NCBI GenBank assembly: GCA_021823945.1
Contig: JAKALW010000101.1
Coordinates: forward strand, 1-5,008
DNA: 5,008 bases
Direction of reading: 5' to 3'
Source of the DNA: Microcaldota archaeon
GTDB lineage: Archaea > Micrarchaeota > Micrarchaeia > Anstonellales > VGKX01
In this document: positions 1 through 5,008 of the stretch, piece by piece
How the letters are laid out: every line of letters starts with the position of its first letter
How positions within the stretch are numbered: position 1 is the stretch's first letter
The notes under the pieces: generated by a model
What the model was told of the DNA's origin: nothing
Seen by the model: the letters and a program-made list of their open reading frames with translations, nothing else
The model's database searches: none
Translations under genes and position numbers: made by a program

Positions 1-651
1 CACGAAGTGGCAATGGCATTCATGCAACAGGTCAATTCGGAACTTCCCGAAAGGATGGAACTCGAGCTTGAGGCATTCTACTCGCGCGGGCTTTTCGTTA
101 CCAAAAAGGCTGGCGACAGCGGCGCGAAAAAGAAATACGCGCTTATTGATGAGAAGGGCAGGATGAAGATACGCGGATTCGAACTTGTGCGGCGCGACTG
201 GTCGAAAGTCGCAAAGGAAACCCAGTCAAGCGTCCTCAATGCCATACTTAGGGACGGCTCCAAGGAGAAGGCGGTTGCCATTGTGAAAGACACTGTCGAC
301 AGGCTGCGCTCCGGCGCTGTCCCGCTCGACGAGTTAGTGGTATTCACGAAGCTCAACAAGGACCCTGACAAATACCTTGTCACAAGCCCCGAGCTCTCGG
401 CAGCGAGGAAGGCGCGGCTCGCCGGCATACAAATAGATTCAGATTCGCTCATCGGCTATGTGATTACCAAGTCCGGCTCCACAGTGTCCGAGAAGGCGCA
501 GGTCGTGGAGCTTGCAAAGGATTATGACCCCAACTATTACATAGACCACCAGATACTCCCGTCTGTCCTCAAAATCCTGCGCGAGCTTGGGGTGAGCGAG
601 GACGATTTGAAATTCAAGGGCAAGCAGACCGGCCTTGCAGGGTTTTTCTGA
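1..651 (+). CDS. polB: Archaeal family B DNA polymerase, C-terminal part (5' end outside window)
   Basis: This is the last 216 residues of a family B DNA polymerase, covering the end of the palm and the thumb domain, which grips primer-template duplex during replication. The frame is open to the left edge, so the true start is off the window; the catalytic YxDTD palm motif should lie roughly 15 codons upstream. Visible family signatures are the KKKY block (about residues 43-46 counted from base 1), the GFELVRRDWS segment just after it, and a YYIDHQILP motif near residues 179-187, all matching Pyrococcus-type PolB from memory. The protein ends in QTGLAGFF, a textbook PIP box (Q-x-x-hydrophobic-x-x-F-F) for binding the PCNA sliding clamp. 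Between VTKK and KKKY there is a short extra GDSGA-like insertion. Some archaea split polB so that a fragment of this size is a separate gene; the window cannot exclude that. Stop TGA is at 649-651. Confidence 0.95.
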   Translation, partial: HEVAMAFMQQVNSELPERMELELEAFYSRGLFVTKKAGDSGAKKKYALIDEKGRMKIRGFELVRRDWSKVAKETQSSVLNAILRDGSKEKAVAIVKDTVDRLRSGAVPLDELVVFTKLNKDPDKYLVTSPELSAARKARLAGIQIDSDSLIGYVITKSGSTVSEKAQVVELAKDYDPNYYIDHQILPSVLKILRELGVSEDDLKFKGKQTGLAGFF

Positions 652-687
652 AAAAACGGGAAGGCGTGGCGCCAAATTGTGGGCAAT

Positions 688-1467
688 ATGAAAGTCAAAA
701 TAGATTTCACAAAATCCGCGCGCGACAATGCGCAGGCGTATTTTGACGCGTCCAAGGAGGCGCGCCGCAAATCCGCCGGGGCAAAGGACGCGCTTGTGCG
801 GACTAAAGCCCAGCTTGTTAGCGCCATGTCGCACGCGGAGGCTAAAAAACTCGCCGCGAAGCCGGCCGTGAAGATCAAGCGCGAACTCAAGTGGCACGAG
901 AAGTTCCATTATTTCACCGCGAGCTCGGGCAGGCTCGTGATTGCGGGCAGGGACGCGTCGCAAAACGACCTGATATACTCCAAATACCTGGACGATTCGG
1001 ACCTGTTTTTCCATGCCGACATCCAGGGCGCGCCCGCCACTGTAATCAAGGGCGGCAAGGATGTTGCCACGCTTGAGGAGAAGAAAGAGGCTGCCCAGTT
1101 CGCGGCAAGCTATTCCTCCGCATGGAAAGTCGGCACTCCCACAGTTGATGTATATTGCGTTTTGAAGTCCCAACTTTCAAAGCACGCCATGGGCGGGTTC
1201 ATACCAAAAGGAGGCTTTGGAATTGCGGGGCAGAGGGAATGGTTCCGCGGCACAAAGCTCGGCCTGAGGGTGGGGATTGGCGATGACGGGCTTTTGGGAA
1301 GCGTTCCTGTACTATCGAAAACCGCGCTCAAGTCGGCATGCGAACTTGTCCCGGGGCAAAAGCCAAAAAGCGACGCTGTTGCTGTGATTGCACGGCGCAC
1401 AGGGGCTCACCCGGACGAGGTGTCATTGCTTGTGCCCTCAGGAAACACTACGGTCAGATATGTTTGA
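688..1467 (+). CDS. NFACT-R (DUF814) protein, equivalent to the C-terminal half of RqcH/Tae2
   Basis: A 259-residue protein with an N-terminal charged helical stretch (about residues 10-65) resembling the end of the coiled coil of RqcH/Tae2/NEMF, followed by an NFACT-R domain (about 67-195). Recognisable NFACT-R motifs are WHEKFHYF at 69-76, GRDASQND at 87-94, FFHADIQGAPATVIKGG at 107-123, SSAWKVG at 143-149, VDVYCV at 153-158 and FIPKGGFGI at 171-179. About 60 more residues follow, ending in a VPSG segment like the archaeal family's tail. Full-length archaeal homologues are more than twice as long; the NFACT-N domain and helix-hairpin-helix module, needed in RqcH for tRNA recruitment and C-terminal tailing, are absent. 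The gene upstream is polB, so the missing half is not adjacent. By family knowledge it probably binds RNA or ribosomes; its exact role is inferred. ATG 688 was chosen because homology begins there; GTG 679 would add three residues. No strong Shine-Dalgarno is visible. The 36-base gap suggests co-transcription with polB. Confidence 0.88.
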   Translation: MKVKIDFTKSARDNAQAYFDASKEARRKSAGAKDALVRTKAQLVSAMSHAEAKKLAAKPAVKIKRELKWHEKFHYFTASSGRLVIAGRDASQNDLIYSKYLDDSDLFFHADIQGAPATVIKGGKDVATLEEKKEAAQFAASYSSAWKVGTPTVDVYCVLKSQLSKHAMGGFIPKGGFGIAGQREWFRGTKLGLRVGIGDDGLLGSVPVLSKTALKSACELVPGQKPKSDAVAVIARRTGAHPDEVSLLVPSGNTTVRYV

Positions 1468-1510
1468 AGGCAAATCCAGAAAACAATATCCAAGGCCGTT
1501 CTTCAAAATC

Positions 1511-1520
1511 AATTTAAACA
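1511..1520 (+). promoter_or_regulatory. TATA-like box (distal) before the MBL-fold gene
   Basis: AATTTAAACA matches the archaeal TATA consensus (TTTAWATA) at most positions and has an A-rich stretch directly upstream that could serve as a BRE. Initiation about 26 bases downstream would fall near 1540, leaving a leader of about 50 bases before ATG 1590. It competes with the proximal candidate at 1552-1557; the sequence alone does not decide which is used. Confidence 0.4.
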
Positions 1521-1551
1521 TCAAAAAACCCTGAAACCAATGCTTTGCATC

Positions 1552-1557
1552 TTATAC
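1552..1557 (+). promoter_or_regulatory. TATA-like box (proximal) before the MBL-fold gene
   Basis: TTATAC is centred about 35 bases before ATG 1590, nearly the same spacing as the TATA-like box at 3129-3136 before the dehydrogenase gene. Initiation about 26 bases downstream would give an almost leaderless mRNA, which fits the lack of a Shine-Dalgarno at 1590. The match to consensus is weaker than at 1511-1520. Confidence 0.35.
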
Positions 1558-1589
1558 TCATTCATTCCTGCGCTCTTGTCGTGGTTTCC

Positions 1590-2177
1590 ATGAAAAAAGA
1601 AAAAATTGCAGAAAACATTTACATGTTATCCTCGTCATCGGGCCGCGCGTGCAATTCCTATATCATTGAACATGGCGGGAAGAAAATCCTGATAGATTCT
1701 GGTTCGGGAGATTACAAATTCGACTTTGTGCCTGATTTGTGCATTCTCACGCACGGGCACTGGGACCACACCAGGGGCGTAATTCCGGAGTGGGAAAATG
1801 TGCTTGCGCACCCTGCTGAAATAGAATTTTGCAAGCATGCGCCTGCCAGCATATCAAACCTCTTTTACATGCCTACCTGGGCAAAATCCATTCAGGAAGG
1901 AGCCCAGAAACACTTTGGGCTGGAACTTGAGGTTTTCCACACGCCCGGCCACACGCCAGGCTCCATCTGCATTCTTGAGAAGAAATCAGGCATGCTTTTC
2001 TCCGGCGACACTGTGTTTGCGGGGGGTTATTTTGGCAGGACCGACATTGGCGGGAACGAGGCGGAAATTTACAAAAGCCTCCAGGCAATAAGGAAAATCG
2101 ATTACAAGCTGCTTGCAAGCGGGCACGGGGATGTCGAGCCACGCTCAAAACACCATTCAGACAAAGGCATGCAATGA
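1590..2177 (+). CDS. Metallo-beta-lactamase-fold hydrolase, glyoxalase II-like
   Basis: A 195-residue cytoplasmic metallohydrolase of the MBL superfamily. The complete dinuclear metal site is visible: THGHWDH (H55, H57, D59, H60), the histidine of TPGHTPGS (H121), the bridging aspartate of SGDTVF (D140) and the histidine of SGHGD (H179). The GYFGRTDIGG segment (about 146-155) is typical of the hydroxyacylglutathione hydrolase-like branch, whose members hydrolyse thioesters or related bonds. The length suits a minimal MBL core without the C-terminal substrate domain of true glyoxalase II, so the substrate cannot be named. There is no signal peptide or membrane segment. ATG 1590 is preferred over the in-frame TTG at 1545: the added residues would overlap a TATA-like box, and homology starts at the MKKEKIAENIYML segment. 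The gene has a 122-base spacer upstream and is probably transcribed from its own promoter. Confidence 0.92.
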   Translation: MKKEKIAENIYMLSSSSGRACNSYIIEHGGKKILIDSGSGDYKFDFVPDLCILTHGHWDHTRGVIPEWENVLAHPAEIEFCKHAPASISNLFYMPTWAKSIQEGAQKHFGLELEVFHTPGHTPGSICILEKKSGMLFSGDTVFAGGYFGRTDIGGNEAEIYKSLQAIRKIDYKLLASGHGDVEPRSKHHSDKGMQ

Positions 2178-2222
2178 AAAATTAATTATCATGCATGAAT
2201 AAATCAAATTGGCATTCAGGCA

Positions 2223-2270
2223 ACTATCCAAATAGGCATCCATGCTGTTATCCAAGCAGCTATCTAAACA
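2223..2270 (+). repeat. Three copies of a 12-base motif, consensus RYTATCYAARYA
   Basis: Copies are ACTATCCAAATA (2223-2234), GTTATCCAAGCA (2247-2258) and GCTATCTAAACA (2259-2270), starting 24 and 12 bases apart. The first two sit in 24-base units beginning GGCAT (from 2211 and 2235) that agree at 17 of 24 positions by my alignment. They occupy the spacer before the glycosylase gene, 48-95 bases ahead of its ATG. The last copy could double as a weak TATA box. They may be protein-binding sites or a decayed tandem repeat; function is unknown. Confidence 0.5.
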
Positions 2271-2308
2271 ATAATGCCGCCCGCCACGAGCAACAGGCAT
2301 CCCAGTTT

Positions 2309-2313
2309 GTGAT
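2309..2313 (+). promoter_or_regulatory. Shine-Dalgarno-like site deciding the glycosylase start
   Basis: GTGAT matches the 3' part of the archaeal anti-SD complement (GGAGGTGAT) and lies four bases before ATG 2318. It supports 2318 rather than the upstream in-frame ATG at 2195 as the translation start. Confidence 0.5.
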
Positions 2314-2317
2314 TCTC

Positions 2318-3028
2318 ATGCTCACTCCGAAAACATTGAAGGCAAAATACAAGGTACACAAGCCAGCCATTGAAAAGCGCATGTCCGAATTTGAAGAGGT
2401 CGGCAGGCTCGGGGAGAAAAGGGTTTTCTCCGAATTGTGTTTCTGCATCCTGACCCCGCAGTCAAAGGCGGTAGCCGCGTCAAAGGCTATTGAATCATTG
2501 TTCATGGCAAATGACGCAAAAACCGGAAGCACGGGCTATTCTGGAAAAATGCATGGGAACACAGGCATAACATTCGCCGGTCTTTCCGAGCCGCAAACTG
2601 CAAAAATCATCAAGGAGAGCAGAGTAAGGTTCCACAATACCAAGGCAAAAAATCTCCATCTTGCCCGCGCGCTCTTTTTCGGAAAGGACAGGAAAATCAA
2701 GCTGCTTGAGCTTGTCGAATTGGCTGGCAAGGACGAGCACGCAGCGCGCGAATGGATTGTCAAGAACATACGCGGCATTGGCATGAAAGAGGCGGGGCAT
2801 TTCCTGCGCAACATCGGTAAAAACCAGGAACTTGCTATTCTTGACAGGCACATAATCACGAACCTGCACTCGCTTGGCGCAATCAAGTCAAAGCCCAAAC
2901 ACCTGTCCAAGCCCAAATACCTTGAAATTGAGAGCCAAATGCGCGCATTTGCGAAAAAAACAGGGATCCCAATGTCCCACCTCGACCTGCTTTTCTGGTC
3001 TGAACAGACCGGATTCATATTCAAATAA
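2318..3028 (+). CDS. ogg: Ogg2-type N-glycosylase/DNA lyase (8-oxoguanine DNA glycosylase)
   Basis: A 236-residue base-excision repair enzyme of the HhH-GPD superfamily, closest from memory to Methanocaldococcus Ogg2. It removes 8-oxoguanine and cuts the backbone by beta-elimination. Visible landmarks: SELCFCILTPQSK (38-50), the helix-hairpin-helix RGIGMKEAGHFLRNIG (152-167) with the Schiff-base lysine K157, the catalytic aspartate D176 in AILDRHI, and SHLDLLFWSEQTG near the end. The chain ends exactly in lysine (K236), the C-terminal lysine that Ogg2 enzymes use to distinguish 8-oxoguanine from guanine. The protein is somewhat longer than the roughly 207-residue Methanocaldococcus enzyme; a Gly/Ser/Thr/Lys-rich stretch around residues 63-83 accounts for most of this. 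The frame is open back to ATG 2195, but the extra 41 residues (many N, P, C, Y) do not resemble the family and cover a repeat-bearing spacer, and an SD-like GTGAT precedes 2318. It stands alone with 140-base spacers on both sides. Confidence 0.93.
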   Translation: MLTPKTLKAKYKVHKPAIEKRMSEFEEVGRLGEKRVFSELCFCILTPQSKAVAASKAIESLFMANDAKTGSTGYSGKMHGNTGITFAGLSEPQTAKIIKESRVRFHNTKAKNLHLARALFFGKDRKIKLLELVELAGKDEHAAREWIVKNIRGIGMKEAGHFLRNIGKNQELAILDRHIITNLHSLGAIKSKPKHLSKPKYLEIESQMRAFAKKTGIPMSHLDLLFWSEQTGFIFK

Positions 3029-3052
3029 TCCAGCCAGGCAATCCAGCTTGGC
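3027..3052 (+). repeat. 13-base tandem duplication at the glycosylase stop codon
   Basis: AATCCAGCCAGGC (3027-3039) is followed directly by AATCCAGCTTGGC (3040-3052), 11 of 13 positions identical. The first copy includes the last two bases of the glycosylase TAA. It is probably a small replication-slippage duplication; no function is evident. Confidence 0.5.
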
Positions 3053-3061
3053 AGTTCCTGA

Positions 3062-3069
3062 TTTAAATA
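3062..3069 (+). promoter_or_regulatory. Consensus archaeal TATA box (distal) before the dehydrogenase
   Basis: TTTAAATA is an exact match to the archaeal TATA consensus TTTAWATA. Initiation about 26 bases downstream would fall near 3090-3094, leaving a leader of about 75 bases before ATG 3169. It overlaps by one base the inverted repeat at 3069-3087. A second TATA-like box nearer the gene (3129-3136) means two start sites are possible. Confidence 0.45.
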
Positions 3070-3087
3070 TGCCTGCCGGACAGGCAT
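3069..3087 (+). promoter_or_regulatory. Inverted repeat between TATA box and predicted start site, candidate operator
   Basis: ATGCCTG and CAGGCAT form 7-base perfect arms around a 5-base centre (CCGGA). The element begins on the last base of the TATA box at 3062-3069 and ends just before the start site that box would set, where archaeal repressors often bind. It could instead be an RNA hairpin at the 3' end of the glycosylase message, but no T-run follows it. Short inverted repeats like this also occur by chance. Confidence 0.35.
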
Positions 3088-3128
3088 GGCTCATATCTAA
3101 ATAGCAGTTTGCAAACCCCGGCACCTTC

Positions 3129-3136
3129 TTTTATAT
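3129..3136 (+). promoter_or_regulatory. TATA-like box (proximal) before the dehydrogenase
   Basis: TTTTATAT is centred about 36 bases ahead of ATG 3169, so initiation about 26 bases downstream would give a leader of around 10 bases. The spacing mirrors TTATAC to ATG 1590. Both starts lack a good Shine-Dalgarno and share GTTTC just before the ATG, consistent with near-leaderless mRNAs. Confidence 0.45.
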
Positions 3137-3168
3137 TCCCGCAATTCCTTATCCTAAGCGTGCGTTTC

Positions 3169-4197
3169 ATGGCAACTAAAAGCAAACTGGAAGGAGCGGC
3201 AAAGGCCATAGTGATAACAGGCGCCACAGGAAGGATTGGCAGCAGGCTGCTCGCCATGCTTTCAAAAAACCCAGGCTACCATCTGCAGCTTATTGGCAGG
3301 AACATACCGGCAGGCTTTGCCCTGCCAAAAAACGCCAAATTCACGCGCGCTGACCTTTGCTGCCCGGAGAATTACTCCCATGCCCTGAAAGGCGCGGACG
3401 CGGCAATACATCTTGCCGGGCTTGTGTCATTCCACGCAAAGCGCTCAGAGCTCATGGAACAAAATGCGCAAAACACCCGAACATTCGCCAAGGCGTGCGC
3501 AGATGCAGGCGTGAAAAAGTTCATCTATGCAAGCTCAATAGCAGTATATGGCAAGAACATAGGCGGGCAACAGGTTGATGAGTCATTCCCTCCCTCGTCC
3601 ACGACAGACTATGGCATGTCCAAACTCGCGGGCGAGAAAGCCGCATTGGAATTTGCGGGCATCATGAAAATCGCAATCATGCGGCTCGGGCTCGTGTATG
3701 GCGGGGGCATAGACTTCGGATATTACAAAATGCTCGATTACATCCAGCGCGGGAAAATGAAAATTGTGGGCAGCGGCGAAAACCATCTGCCTTTTGTTCA
3801 TATTGATGACGCCGCGGAAGCATTCCTGCTCGCGTGCGAGAAAGGCGATTATGAATCCGGGTCAGTCTTCAACATCTGCGGCGAGCTGAAAACGCAGCGT
3901 GAATGCCTTGACATGGCAAGCCGGGCTTTGGGCGTGCCTGCGCCTTTGGAACATGTGGATTTTGGCACGGCAAGCGCTCTTGCGGCGCTGAACAAGGCAT
4001 TCGCATGCGCAACCGGGCTTGGCAACTGCAAAAAGGCGGCAGAATCCGAAGAATTCCTCTGGGTCATTGCCTCGGACAGGCAGATAATCGGGCGCGCCGC
4101 GCGCGATGTCCTCGGATTCAGGCCCAAAGTGGCGCTATCAGACGGCATAGCCGAGGTGGCAAGGGCATATTTAAAAGACACAAAAGCGACAAAATAA
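3169..4197 (+). CDS. NAD(P)-dependent epimerase/dehydratase (extended SDR family)
   Basis: A 342-residue extended short-chain dehydrogenase/reductase. The N-terminal Rossmann fold has the dinucleotide motif GATGRIGS at 18-25 (GxxGxxG), an acidic residue after the third strand (AD at 61-62) and HLAG at 81-84. The catalytic set is visible as YASSIAVYG (120-128, serine near 122-123) with Y148 and K152 in YGMSK, spaced as in UDP-galactose 4-epimerase. LPFVHIDDAAEAF (207-219) is the usual C-terminal substrate-domain signature. Relatives include nucleotide-sugar epimerases, dehydratases and dihydroflavonol-reductase-like enzymes; the substrate cannot be read from the sequence. It is soluble and without a signal peptide. 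The frame extends back to TTG 3109, but ATG 3169 fits where homology begins and its distance to the TATA-like box at 3129. Its last codons contain a TATA-like sequence that may drive the next gene. Confidence 0.92.
   Translation: MATKSKLEGAAKAIVITGATGRIGSRLLAMLSKNPGYHLQLIGRNIPAGFALPKNAKFTRADLCCPENYSHALKGADAAIHLAGLVSFHAKRSELMEQNAQNTRTFAKACADAGVKKFIYASSIAVYGKNIGGQQVDESFPPSSTTDYGMSKLAGEKAALEFAGIMKIAIMRLGLVYGGGIDFGYYKMLDYIQRGKMKIVGSGENHLPFVHIDDAAEAFLLACEKGDYESGSVFNICGELKTQRECLDMASRALGVPAPLEHVDFGTASALAALNKAFACATGLGNCKKAAESEEFLWVIASDRQIIGRAARDVLGFRPKVALSDGIAEVARAYLKDTKATK
4168..4176 (+). promoter_or_regulatory. TATA-like box inside the dehydrogenase 3' end, for the GGGP synthase gene
   Basis: TATTTAAAA resembles the archaeal TATA consensus and lies in the last codons of the dehydrogenase (AYLKD). 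Initiation about 26 bases downstream would fall near 4199, giving a leader of about 65 bases to ATG 4266. It would also coincide with the in-frame ATG at 4200, allowing a leaderless longer product. Confidence 0.4.
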
Positions 4198-4255
4198 GAA
4201 TGCCTGCGGCTAAAACCAGTCCGGCATTTGGCGAATCACAATTCATGCTAAAATC

Positions 4256-4260
4256 AGGTG
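4256..4260 (+). promoter_or_regulatory. Shine-Dalgarno of GGGP synthase
   Basis: AGGTG pairs with the archaeal 16S 3' end and lies five bases before ATG 4266, ideal spacing. It is the clearest ribosome-binding site in the window and favours 4266 over the in-frame ATGs at 4200 and 4245. Confidence 0.65.
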
Positions 4261-4265
4261 TATAT

Positions 4266-5008
4266 ATGAAAATTGGCAAAGTGGAAAAATACATACTTGA
4301 CAATATCGAGCAAAAAGGCGGGCTGCTTTTTTCCCTAATCGACCCCATTGACTACAAAACCCCAAAGGACGCCATAGCAGTGGCAAAGTCAGCATGCGAG
4401 GCGGGAACGGACATACTCCTAATCGGCGGGAGTGTCGGCGTCCAGGGTTCAATCCTCGACACGGTCGCATCTGAAATAAAATCATTTTCAAATGTCCCGG
4501 TCGTGCTTTTCCCGGGAAACATCAGCACTGTCACGAAACACGCGGACGCAGTGTATTTCATGTCGCTTCTCAATTCAAGGAACCCTTACTGGATTTCCCA
4601 GGCGCAGGCATTGGCTGCATTCCCAGTAAAGCAGATGGGAATCGAGCCATTGCCGCTCGGGTACATTGTCTGCGAACCGGGGGGAACAGTTGGGCACGTC
4701 GGCGACGTGAACCTTGTTCCGCGCTCAAAGCCCATGCTTGCCGCGGCATACGCTGTCGCAGCCGAGTTCATGGGGCACAGGCTTGTCCTCACTGACGCCG
4801 GAAGCAACCCCGCAACCGGGCACATACCGCTTGAAATGGTTTCGGCAGTGGCAAAATCCATATCAGTGCCATACATTGTGGGCGGCGGAGTCCGCACGCC
4901 AGAACAGGCAAAATCAGTCATTGCCGCAGGAGCAAGCGCAGTCCAGGTAGGCACAGCGCTTGAAGGCAAAGGGGACGCGAAAAAGACAGTCGAGGCAATG
5001 CTCAAGGC
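4266..5008 (+). CDS. Geranylgeranylglyceryl phosphate synthase (3' end outside window)
   Basis: The first 247 codons of GGGP synthase, a TIM-barrel prenyltransferase of the PcrB/GGGPS family. It joins geranylgeranyl diphosphate to sn-glycerol-1-phosphate, the first ether bond of archaeal membrane lipids. Signatures in order: LFSLIDP (21-27), DILLIGGSVGV (49-59), VVLFPGN (79-85), ADAVYFMSLLNSRNPYWI (93-110), GIEPLPLGYIVCEPGGTVGHVG (125-146), DAGSNP (177-182) and the phosphate-binding IVGGGVRTPEQA (204-215), then AVQVGT (225-230). This is the longer archaeal (group II) type, nearly complete; only the extreme C-terminus should be missing. The segment usually read as YLEAGSGA is LTDAGSNP here, so the conserved tyrosine and glutamate are replaced by leucine and aspartate. 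ATG 4266 is preceded by AGGTG at ideal spacing; in-frame ATGs at 4200 and 4245 would add 22 or 7 residues unlike the family. The gene starts 68 bases after the dehydrogenase stop. Confidence 0.94.
   Translation, partial: MKIGKVEKYILDNIEQKGGLLFSLIDPIDYKTPKDAIAVAKSACEAGTDILLIGGSVGVQGSILDTVASEIKSFSNVPVVLFPGNISTVTKHADAVYFMSLLNSRNPYWISQAQALAAFPVKQMGIEPLPLGYIVCEPGGTVGHVGDVNLVPRSKPMLAAAYAVAAEFMGHRLVLTDAGSNPATGHIPLEMVSAVAKSISVPYIVGGGVRTPEQAKSVIAAGASAVQVGTALEGKGDAKKTVEAMLK

Noticed and set aside
439..1173. Reverse-strand open frame of 244 codons across the polB/NFACT-R junction
   Set aside because: It is antisense to two genes with clear family motifs, and its translation has no recognisable domain. 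Long antisense frames are expected in this composition.
1545..1589. TTG start giving a hydrophobic leader (HLILIHSCALVVVS) on the MBL-fold protein
   Set aside because: It resembles a membrane leader by chance; it overlaps a TATA-like box and the family begins at the MKKEK segment.
2188..2197. CATGCATG palindrome after the MBL-fold gene as a terminator
   Set aside because: The stem is too short and no T-run follows; archaeal terminators are mainly T-rich, and none is evident here.
2195..2317. N-terminal extension of the glycosylase from ATG 2195
   Set aside because: The 41 residues do not resemble Ogg2 proteins, the region carries the 12-base repeats, and an SD-like site supports ATG 2318.
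2536..3087. Reverse-strand open frame of 183 codons over the glycosylase gene
   Set aside because: Antisense shadow of a well-supported gene; composition is serine/cysteine/proline-rich with no domain signal.
3107..3116. Perfect 10-base palindrome GTTTGCAAAC upstream of the dehydrogenase promoter
   Set aside because: About five perfect 10-base palindromes are expected by chance in a window this size. Only its location is suggestive, so it is not annotated.
3169..5008. Dehydrogenase and GGGP synthase as a lipid-synthesis operon
   Set aside because: Adjacency is the only evidence. The SDR substrate is unknown and a separate TATA-like box precedes GGGP synthase.

Overview
The window comes from an archaeal chromosome. 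Five co-oriented genes fill the + strand and both end genes are cut by the window edges. Archaeal origin rests on several independent signs: a family B replicative polymerase C-terminus ending in a PCNA-binding box, an archaeal Ogg2-type 8-oxoguanine glycosylase, geranylgeranylglyceryl phosphate synthase (the enzyme that commits to ether lipids), and TATA-box-like promoters about 35 bases ahead of two start codons. Base composition is close to balanced in genes and AT-richer between them. A DPANN-type lineage is possible, given the detached half of an RqcH-like protein, but nothing here proves it.

Layout: 1-651 is the 3' end of DNA polymerase B. After 36 bases comes 688-1467, an NFACT-R (DUF814) protein that corresponds to only the C-terminal half of the ribosome quality control factor RqcH/Tae2. 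An AT-rich spacer of 122 bases leads to a glyoxalase II-like metallo-beta-lactamase-fold hydrolase (1590-2177). A 140-base spacer with three copies of a 12-base motif precedes the Ogg2 glycosylase/lyase (2318-3028). Another 140-base spacer holds two TATA-like boxes, an inverted repeat and a 13-base tandem duplication. It is followed by an extended short-chain dehydrogenase/epimerase (3169-4197). The last gene is GGGP synthase (4266 to the right edge).

The genes are mostly housekeeping: replication, translation quality control, a thioester-type hydrolase, base-excision repair, a sugar/alcohol-type oxidoreductase and membrane lipid synthesis. They do not form one obvious pathway. The spacers of 122 and 140 bases with their own TATA-like boxes suggest mostly separate transcription units. 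The polymerase and NFACT-R gene may be co-transcribed.

I found no RNA gene, mobile element, CRISPR array or novel multi-gene system. No gene-free stretch exceeds 300 bases. The points most worth checking are the headless RqcH-like protein, the TATCYAA motif confined to intergenic DNA, and an altered active-site signature in GGGP synthase.
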